DNA from: AWTP1-9 sp035703165
GTDB taxonomy: Bacteria > Bacteroidota > Bacteroidia > Chitinophagales > Chitinophagaceae
NCBI GenBank assembly: GCA_035703165.1
Contig: DASSYR010000029.1
Coordinates: forward strand, 74,164 to 138,163
Reading direction: 5' to 3'
DNA: 64,000 nucleotides
Shown piece by piece: positions 54,355 through 61,369 of this stretch. A program made the translations under genes and the position numbers. Numbering within the stretch: the stretch's first letter is position 1; each line of letters begins with the position of its first letter. The notes below the pieces were generated by a model. The model did not search any database. It had not been told where the DNA came from and saw only the letters and a list, made by a program, of their open reading frames with translations.

Positions 54355-55587
54355 CTATGCCACTTTTAACAAGCTCATTTTGCTCTTATCAAACTTGTGT
54401 TGTGCGTAATCAAGAGTTAAGGTAAATTCTTTTGTTTTGGTTGAAGGAAGTTCAAACATAGCATCTGTTAAAATACTTTCGCAAATACTGCGTAAACCCC
54501 TAGCCCCGAGTTTATATTCGATTGCTTTATCTACCATAAAAACCAGTACCTCATCCTCAATAGTTAAAGCAATGCCCTCAATATCAAATAGTTTTTTATA
54601 CTGTTTAATGAGAGAGTTTTTGGGTTCAGTAAGTATAGCATGTAAGGTTTCTTTATCTAACGGGCTAAGATGAGTGACAATGGGTAAGCGGCCTAGTAAT
54701 TCCGGTATTAATCCAAAAGATTTCAAATCCTGCGCATTCACGTATTGTAGCAGGTTCTTTTTCTGGAATTCTTGTAATTCTTTATTAACGTTAAACCCTA
54801 TAGCCTGTGTATTAATACGCCTGGCAATCACTTTATCAATGCCATCAAAGGCCCCGCCACAAACGAATAAAATATTACTGGTGTTAATTTTTATTAGTTT
54901 TTGCTCCGGATGCTTTCTTCCTCCCTGTGGGGGCACCAGTACTTCGGTACCTTCCAACAGTTTTAGTAGCCCTTGTTGAACCCCTTCACCACTTACATCA
55001 CGGGTAATAGATGGGTTATCGCCTTTGCGGGCCACTTTGTCAATTTCATCAATATATACAATACCTTTTTCAGCAGCAGCCACATCATAATTACAAACCT
55101 GTAACAAACGGGTTAAAATACTTTCTACGTCTTCACCCACGTAACCCGCTTCTGTAAATACAGTAGCATCAACTATAGCAAAAGGAACATTAAGTAATTT
55201 AGCAATTGTTTTAGCTAATAAAGTTTTACCTGTTCCGGTTTCTCCTACCATTATAATATTGCTCTTCTCAATTTCAATTTCATTGTCTGTTTTTTGGTTT
55301 AAGCGCTTATAATGATTATACACAGCAACGGCCAAAACTTTTTTAGCCTCGTCTTGGCCAATTACATATTCATCCAGAAACTTTTTAATTTCTACCGGCT
55401 TTTTTATAGATAGCTTGTACTGGGAGGCATTATTTTCATTACGGATAAGTAATTCCTGTTCAATAATTTCTTGTGCGTGATCCACGCAATTCTCGCAAAT
55501 ATGGCCTTCCTGCCCGGCGATAAGAATTTTAACCTCATCCCGGCTTCTGCCGCAGAATGAACAATGTAAAGTGCTTGCCTTTGCCAT
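54355..55587 (-). CDS. clpX: ATP-dependent protease ATPase subunit ClpX
   Basis: The 410-residue AAA+ unfoldase feeds substrates to ClpP. It has an N-terminal zinc domain with four Cys ('CSFCGRS', 'CENC'), Walker A 'GETGTGKTLLA', Walker B 'VYIDEIDKV' and the ClpP-docking loop region near 'LGRLPI'. Sensor 2 is 'LGARGLRS'. Length is normal. It follows two clpP genes on the same strand. Confidence 0.98.
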   Translation of the reverse strand: MAKASTLHCSFCGRSRDEVKILIAGQEGHICENCVDHAQEIIEQELLIRNENNASQYKLSIKKPVEIKKFLDEYVIGQDEAKKVLAVAVYNHYKRLNQKTDNEIEIEKSNIIMVGETGTGKTLLAKTIAKLLNVPFAIVDATVFTEAGYVGEDVESILTRLLQVCNYDVAAAEKGIVYIDEIDKVARKGDNPSITRDVSGEGVQQGLLKLLEGTEVLVPPQGGRKHPEQKLIKINTSNILFVCGGAFDGIDKVIARRINTQAIGFNVNKELQEFQKKNLLQYVNAQDLKSFGLIPELLGRLPIVTHLSPLDKETLHAILTEPKNSLIKQYKKLFDIEGIALTIEDEVLVFMVDKAIEYKLGARGLRSICESILTDAMFELPSTKTKEFTLTLDYAQHKFDKSKMSLLKVA

Positions 55588-55674
55588 TTGGTGAATTATT
55601 ACAGGCTGTAAAAATATATAAAAAAAAGGATTGCAAAAGGATTAGTCGAAGGCCTAATATCAGGCTTTTTAAAA

Positions 55675-56304
55675 TTATAGCGTACTAATAACCTTATCTA
55701 CTATGCCATAAGTCACTGATTCTTCGGCGTTCATCCAGTAATCCCTGTCAAAATCTTTCATTACCTGTTCCAGGGTTTTGCCACAGTTATCGGCCAGTAT
55801 TTTAGCCCCCATTTCCTTTGTTTTTCGGATTTGCTCCGCCATTATTTCTAAATCTGCGCTGGTTCCCCGGCCCCCGCCGCTTGGTTGGTGTATCATAACT
55901 TCTCCATGAGGGAAAATAGAGCGCCTCCCTTTTGTACCACCACTTAATAATATAGCGCCCATGGATGCAGCCATTCCCATACATACAGTTGCAACAGGAG
56001 ATTGAATCATCTGCATCGTATCGTACATTACCATACCACTGGTTACAACACCCCCCGGGCTGTTAATATAAAAAGTGATTTCCTTACCAGGCGCTACTGC
56101 ATCTAAATACAAAAGACGTGAAGTAATGTCTTTGGCACTTTTGTCATCCACAACACCCCAAAGAAAAATTTTGCGTTGTTCAATAAATTTTTTGTCAAAC
56201 TGCCATCCACTCATCATTTTTTCCATAGGTATTTCTACGGGTGGGGTTACTTCCGGCTCTTCATCATCTAATCGAAAGGGCTTTTTATAATTATTAAAGT
56301 TCAT
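55675..56304 (-). CDS. clpP: ATP-dependent Clp protease proteolytic subunit (second paralogue)
   Basis: The 209-residue serine protease has the catalytic Ser in 'MGMAASMGAI', His in 'VMIHQPSGG' and Asp in 'DFDRDYWMNAEE', so the triad is intact. The N-terminal 30 residues ('FRLDDEEPEVTPPVE') are acidic and unlike the partner's. It is 54 bases after another clpP and 87 bases before clpX. The pair could form a mixed two-ring protease as in some other bacteria, which is inference. Confidence 0.95.
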   Translation of the reverse strand: MNFNNYKKPFRLDDEEPEVTPPVEIPMEKMMSGWQFDKKFIEQRKIFLWGVVDDKSAKDITSRLLYLDAVAPGKEITFYINSPGGVVTSGMVMYDTMQMIQSPVATVCMGMAASMGAILLSGGTKGRRSIFPHGEVMIHQPSGGGRGTSADLEIMAEQIRKTKEMGAKILADNCGKTLEQVMKDFDRDYWMNAEESVTYGIVDKVISTL

Positions 56305-56358
56305 TTTAGTATTGTTTATTTTAAAATCAAAAAAAAATTACTAACGGTGTATTATATG

Positions 56359-57054
56359 TTATTTATCTTCCTTTATTTTTTTGGGATTAGTAAGTAATAC
56401 TTCATCAACCAAACCGTAATCTTTTGCTTCCTGGGCTGTCATCCAAAAATCTCTGTCAAAATCAGCTGTAATTTTTTCTGCATTTTGCCCGCTATGAAAA
56501 GCGATGATATCGTACAATTCTTTTTTTATTTTTTTTACTTCGTTTACTGTTATCATTATATCGCTGGCCTGTCCCCCGGCGCCGGCGCTTGGCTGGTGCA
56601 TCATAATACGTGAATGTTTTAAGGCTGTACGTTTTCCTTTGGTTCCCGCAGTTAATAATACCGATGCCATGGAAGCGGCTACACCAATACAAATAGTAGA
56701 TACATCAGAAGAAATATATTGCATGGTATCATATACACCCATACCGGCATATACACTACCCCCGGGGCTATTTATGTACATTTGAATATCACGAGTACGA
56801 TCTGAACTTTCTAAAAAAAGTAATTGTGCTACAATAATATTACCCACTTCCTCAGTAATTGGATACCCAAGAAAAATAATCCGATCCATCATTAGTCGGC
56901 TATACACATCCATTATGGCAACATTCATTGGACGTTCTTCAATAATATTGGGTGTTAAAGCCGTAGGCATGGAATTAGCATATTGATGAAGCGTTGCGCT
57001 GGAAATGCCCATGTGCTTTACTGCAAACTTTTCAAATTCTTTTGCTTGATTCAT
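56359..57054 (-). CDS. clpP: ATP-dependent Clp protease proteolytic subunit (canonical)
   Basis: The 231-residue protein has the N-terminal extension usual in Bacteroidota ClpP ('KEFEKFAVKHMGISSATLHQY' and 'MDVYSRLMMDRIIFLGYPI'). Catalytic Ser is in 'GVAASMASVL', His in 'MMHQPSAGAGG' and Asp in 'DFDRDFWMTAQE'. It is the first clpP after tig, from which it is separated by a terminator and 195 bases. Confidence 0.97.
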   Translation of the reverse strand: MNQAKEFEKFAVKHMGISSATLHQYANSMPTALTPNIIEERPMNVAIMDVYSRLMMDRIIFLGYPITEEVGNIIVAQLLFLESSDRTRDIQMYINSPGGSVYAGMGVYDTMQYISSDVSTICIGVAASMASVLLTAGTKGKRTALKHSRIMMHQPSAGAGGQASDIMITVNEVKKIKKELYDIIAFHSGQNAEKITADFDRDFWMTAQEAKDYGLVDEVLLTNPKKIKEDK

Positions 57055-57202
57055 AATTTTAAATTAATTGAATTAATCCTGAATGGCAATTTAAGTGTTT
57101 TAAAACTTCAAATACCGTGCAAACGAAAAAATCAGACAAAATGCCAGAGGAAGGCTTAAAATTACATGTATTCGGCATTATAATAATAACTCCGGCATAA
57201 AA

Positions 57203-57228
57203 AAACCAGCAATTTTAATATGCTGGTT
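57203..57228 (-). terminator. rho-independent terminator after tig
   Basis: The stem aaccagca (57204-57211) pairs with tgctggtt (57221-57228), and the T tract follows on the minus strand. It separates tig from the clpP-clpP-clpX genes. Confidence 0.88.
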
Positions 57229-57249
57229 TTAGAAGATTTTTTTGTTTAT

Positions 57250-58623
57250 TTAGTGGTGATGATGTTCATGCTCCTTTTGCAGTTTTTCAAAATCCTCAAC
57301 ACTTATTGGTTTTTCAGCCGGTGTTATTTGTGTTTCCGTCCAATCAAATACTTTTTCAGTAATTAAACGACGGTACGTGCCGTCAACCTGCTGTTCATCT
57401 TTCATCATTCGATCAACATAACTATCGAGCCATTCATCATTATCCGTTAACTTCATTTGCCCGAAATAACCCATTATTTGTTGCTTCATATAATTGCGAA
57501 GCTCTTCGGGATTAACTTCCAGGCTATTTTCCTTAATTATTTTGTCGGTAATAAGCGTCCATTTAAGCTGGTTAATAAACTGAGGATATTCTGCTTCGGC
57601 TTCTTCGGTTGTTTTTTGTTTATCACTACTACTTCTTAACCAACGTTTTAAAAAGCTTTCGGGAAAATCCATTTTAGTTCCGTCAATTAACAAATGGTAT
57701 AGTTCATGTTGTAAATAATTACGGCTTTGAACATTCCATTGTTGCTCCATTTCTTCTTTTAAAGACGTTTTAAATTCTTCTACCGTTTTAATGTCTTTCG
57801 CCGGGAACACTTCCTTAAAAAATTCATCATTTAATTCTCTTTTTTCTACCAACCCAACTTTAGTAATGGTTATTTTAAAATATTTTTCTGAAGCTTTTTC
57901 AGTTTCTTTTATTTTTAAATCAGCTAATACCCAATCCAGCTCTTTATCGTCAAATGCTTTTTTTAACTGCACTACAATGGTATCGTCTTTCTTTTTGTTG
58001 GAAAGTTCTTTCCGTATTTTTTCGGTAAAATACTTTATCAGTAGTGAGTTCTCACCCGTAACTCCACCCTCAATAAGAGTTCCCTCTTTATCAGTTTCCT
58101 CAAATTTTACGTTTAATACATTTTCATCACTCGTAATAGTTTCCGGTTCCGTCATTTTGCCGTGGCGCATTACAAGACGATCAATTTCAGCTTGAATCAT
58201 TTCTTCCGTTACAATAATTTTATAACGGGAAAGTTTTGATTTTTTAAGTGCATCTAATTCAAAAGATGGTTTTAAGCCAATTTCGAAATTGAATGTGTAA
58301 TCAACGGGGGCATCCATAGTTATTTTAGCAGCATCACTTTCCAATGGCAAAGGTTGGGCAAAAATGTCTAGCCTTTCATTAACTATAAAATCATTAAGGC
58401 CTTTTTCCACGCTCTTTAATACCTCATCCGTAAAAATAGAGGGGCCATGCATTTTTTTAATCATGCCAGAGGGTACCATTCCTTTCCGAAAACCGGGGAT
58501 ATTCGCCACTTTGGCATATTGCTTAACGGCCTTTTCAAAGGAAGGAAAATAATCTTCTTTTTTTACTTTTACACTCAGCTTTTCAGTCAGCAAGCCAAGG
58601 CTTTCTCTCGTAACGGTTGCCAT
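57250..58623 (-). CDS. tig: trigger factor (ribosome-associated chaperone)
   Basis: The 457-residue protein has an N-terminal ribosome-binding domain containing the 'GFRKGMVP' signature ('ANIPGFRKGMVPSGMIKKMHG'). A middle region and a helical C-terminal chaperone domain follow. The PPIase part is reduced relative to Escherichia coli, as in many Bacteroidota. The C-terminus ends in a natural run of His ('EHEHHHH'). It lies upstream of the clp genes, the classical order, and directly after a tRNA-Leu gene. Confidence 0.93.
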   Translation of the reverse strand: MATVTRESLGLLTEKLSVKVKKEDYFPSFEKAVKQYAKVANIPGFRKGMVPSGMIKKMHGPSIFTDEVLKSVEKGLNDFIVNERLDIFAQPLPLESDAAKITMDAPVDYTFNFEIGLKPSFELDALKKSKLSRYKIIVTEEMIQAEIDRLVMRHGKMTEPETITSDENVLNVKFEETDKEGTLIEGGVTGENSLLIKYFTEKIRKELSNKKKDDTIVVQLKKAFDDKELDWVLADLKIKETEKASEKYFKITITKVGLVEKRELNDEFFKEVFPAKDIKTVEEFKTSLKEEMEQQWNVQSRNYLQHELYHLLIDGTKMDFPESFLKRWLRSSSDKQKTTEEAEAEYPQFINQLKWTLITDKIIKENSLEVNPEELRNYMKQQIMGYFGQMKLTDNDEWLDSYVDRMMKDEQQVDGTYRRLITEKVFDWTETQITPAEKPISVEDFEKLQKEHEHHHH

Positions 58624-58716
58624 TTGCTATGGTTTAAAAAGTTTAAAAGTTTAAGAGCTTAAAATCTGTTCCTGTTTGGAACGGGCTTTAAACCCTTAAA
58701 CCATTTGTGTTGATAG

Positions 58717-58798
58717 TGCGGATGATAGGAATCGAACCTACATGCCTTGCGGCGCCAGATCCTAAGTCTGGTGCGTCTGCCAGTTTCGCCACATCCGC
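58717..58798 (-). tRNA. tRNA-Leu (anticodon UAG)
   Basis: The minus strand folds into an 82-base class II tRNA. The acceptor is GCGGATG/CATCCGC with discriminator A. The anticodon stem CCAGA/TCTGG encloses the loop CTTAGGA, anticodon TAG, which reads CUN leucine codons. A variable arm (about 10 bases) and the T-loop GGTTCGATTCC are present. No CCA is encoded. It is upstream of tig on the same strand. Confidence 0.95.
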
Positions 58799-58896
58799 TT
58801 AAGAGTTTAAGGGCTGAAAGTTTAAAGTTGATTTATACGTAGGGAAACTAACCTTAAACCATTAAACATTAAACCGTTCAACCTTTTTTTTGAGGC

Positions 58897-58905
58897 GCAA
58901 AGGTA
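58897..58905 (-). promoter_or_regulatory. candidate -7 element for tRNA-Leu/tig
   Basis: TACCTTTGC on the minus strand (58905-58897) matches TAnnTTTGC exactly and lies about 100 bases before the tRNA. The nearest TTG (58934-58932) is farther than the usual 20 bases, so the -33 element is weak or different. Confidence 0.5.
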
Positions 58906-58970
58906 AGGTAATTCAGCATAAAACAGAAAAGCAAGATGATTTATGTAAATTCGTTTTGTAAATCAATTTA

Positions 58971-61211
58971 ATGGCCGAAACGATTGAAATAGCAAAATAT
59001 AATCTCACGGCGGAGCAGGAAAAAAAGGAAATTCTTCGTCAATACCGCTCCCTTTTGCGGGCTTTAAAACCTAAATTAAAGCCAGGTGATAAAGAATTGG
59101 TACGAACGGCCTTTGAAATGTCTGCTAACGCACATAAAACCATGCGCCGAAAGAGTGGGGAGCCCTATATTACTCACCCAATAGCTGTAGCAATGATATG
59201 TGTGGAAGAAATTGGGCTTGGGGTTCGTTCCACCATCTGTGCTTTATTGCATGATACGGTAGAAGATACGGATATTACATTAGAAGATATAGAACGGGAA
59301 TTTGGAACTGAAATAGCCCGTATAATTGACGGATTGACAAAAATTGCCAACGTTGTTGATGCCAATACTACCCAACAGGCAGAAAATTTTAAAAAAATAC
59401 TACTTACGCTCACTGACGATCCGAGAGTTATTTTAATAAAACTCGCCGATCGCCTGCATAACATGCGTACCCTTGATAGCATGAAGCAGGAAAAGCAATT
59501 AAAAGTATCTTCAGAAACGGTGTATGTTTATGCACCACTGGCACACCGGATGGGTTTGTATAATATTAAAACAGAAATGGAAGACCTGTCCATGAAGTAT
59601 TTGGAACCCGAAGCGTATAAAGAGATTGCACAAAAACTGGCCGAGACCAAACGAGAACGTACTCGATATATTAACGAATTTATAAAACCCATTAAGGAAA
59701 AATTAGAAAGCAACAACTTTGGGTTTGAGATTTATGGACGCCCTAAAAGCATACACTCCATCTGGAATAAAATAAAAAAGAAAGGAGTTTCCTTTGATGA
59801 AGTATATGATTTATTTGCTATTCGGGTTATTTTAGATTCACCGCCGGAAAAAGAAAAGGAAGATTGCTGGAAGGTATATTCCATGATTACAGATGAATAT
59901 ACACCTTCGCCTGAGCGTTTACGTGACTGGCTTAGTAATCCTAAGGCAAATGGTTATGAAGCGCTTCACACAACCGTAATGGGGCCACAAGGGAGGTGGG
60001 TAGAGGTGCAAATACGTACCAAACGAATGAATGAAATTGCTGAAAAAGGATTAGCTGCTCACTGGAAGTATAAAGAAGGAGGAGGTGAGGAAGGACGATT
60101 TGAAAAATGGTTCCAACAAATACGGGAGGCATTAAATAACCAGGAATCGAGTTCACTTGACTTTTTACAGGATTTTAAAACCTCTTTTCTTGCGGAAGAA
60201 ATTTATGTATATACTCCCAAGGGTGATGTAAAAATGCTGCCTATGGGGGCAAGCGCTTTAGACTTTGCTTTTGCCGTACATAGTATGGTGGGAACCAAAT
60301 GTATAGGGGCCAAAGTAAATCATAAGTTAGTACCCATCAGTCATAAACTAAGAAGCGGCGATCAGATAGAGATTATTACTTCTGCCAAACAAAAGCCAAG
60401 CGAAGACTGGTTGGGACTTGTTATTACCACAAAAGCAAAATCAAAAATTAAAGATGCGCTTAAAGAGGAGAAAAGAAAAGTGGCCGATGAGGGTAAATAT
60501 TTATTGCAAAGAAAATTAGAACAATTAGGAGCTTCTTTTAATCACCATAACATTGATGAACTGGTTGCTCATTACAAACTTCCATCACCGTTGGAGTTAT
60601 TTTATAAAATTTCTATTAAGTCTATCGACTTGAAGGATTTAAAAGAATTTCAGGTGGTGGGAGATAAAATTATTCCACCCAAGCCACTTAAGTTATTGCC
60701 AGAGTATAAAGAAGAGGAAATAATAAAAGCGGGCAGCAAAAAGGATGCAGAACTGATTATTTTTGGGGAGAGTAGTGATAAAATAGTTTACAATCTTGCA
60801 AATTGCTGCAAACCGATTCCCGGGGATGATGTATTTGGGTTTGTAACAACCGGAAAGGGGTTAACGATACACCGAACCAACTGCCCCAATGCAGCCAAAT
60901 TATTAGCCAATTATGGGCATCGCGTAGTAAAAACAAAATGGGTTAAAAATAAAGAGATTTCTTTCCTCACCGGTATTAAAATAGTTGGTTTGGATGACGT
61001 AGGGGTGGTAAGTAAAATTACAAATTTAATTTCCGGAGAACTTCGCATCAATATCAATGCTATTACGATTGAGGCCAAAGAGGGGTTGTTTGAAGGTAAC
61101 ATAAAATTGTACGTACATGATAAAGACGAACTGGACAATTTGGTAGCCCGCTTAAAAAGTTTACCAGGCATTGAGTCTGTTGACAGATATGATACCGAAG
61201 TATCACCTTAA
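58971..61211 (+). CDS. bifunctional (p)ppGpp synthetase/hydrolase (RelA/SpoT family)
   Basis: The 746-residue protein carries, in order, an HD hydrolase domain (His69 in 'YITHPIAVAM', HD at 94-95 in 'ALLHDTVEDTDI') and a nucleotidyltransferase synthetase domain ('YGRPKSIHSIWNKIKKKG', 'YEALHTTVMGP', 'EVQIRT'). TGS ('EEIYVYTPKGDVKMLP'), a zinc-finger-like Cys cluster ('NLANCCKPIPGD') and a C-terminal ACT domain ('FLTGIKIVGLDDVGVVSKITNLIS') follow. It makes and degrades the alarmone of the stringent response. Both catalytic centres look intact. Confidence 0.97.
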   Translation: MAETIEIAKYNLTAEQEKKEILRQYRSLLRALKPKLKPGDKELVRTAFEMSANAHKTMRRKSGEPYITHPIAVAMICVEEIGLGVRSTICALLHDTVEDTDITLEDIEREFGTEIARIIDGLTKIANVVDANTTQQAENFKKILLTLTDDPRVILIKLADRLHNMRTLDSMKQEKQLKVSSETVYVYAPLAHRMGLYNIKTEMEDLSMKYLEPEAYKEIAQKLAETKRERTRYINEFIKPIKEKLESNNFGFEIYGRPKSIHSIWNKIKKKGVSFDEVYDLFAIRVILDSPPEKEKEDCWKVYSMITDEYTPSPERLRDWLSNPKANGYEALHTTVMGPQGRWVEVQIRTKRMNEIAEKGLAAHWKYKEGGGEEGRFEKWFQQIREALNNQESSSLDFLQDFKTSFLAEEIYVYTPKGDVKMLPMGASALDFAFAVHSMVGTKCIGAKVNHKLVPISHKLRSGDQIEIITSAKQKPSEDWLGLVITTKAKSKIKDALKEEKRKVADEGKYLLQRKLEQLGASFNHHNIDELVAHYKLPSPLELFYKISIKSIDLKDLKEFQVVGDKIIPPKPLKLLPEYKEEEIIKAGSKKDAELIIFGESSDKIVYNLANCCKPIPGDDVFGFVTTGKGLTIHRTNCPNAAKLLANYGHRVVKTKWVKNKEISFLTGIKIVGLDDVGVVSKITNLISGELRININAITIEAKEGLFEGNIKLYVHDKDELDNLVARLKSLPGIESVDRYDTEVSP

Positions 61212-61369
61212 TAATTTTATTATGTTTTGAAGCAGCAAAAATTATGTAATATTTGTCTGATAAGCATAAAATTTTTTATATTTAGGAAAAAAATAAACTA
61301 ACCTTCCGTATTTTCTGATTTTACACATATATCATTACCCTAAACTTTACTTAAATCAAAACAAAACAC

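Noticed and set aside
55640..55674. gcctaatatcaggc hairpin between clpX and clpP
   Set aside because: The stem has only four pairs, and the T run follows on the strand that has no gene.
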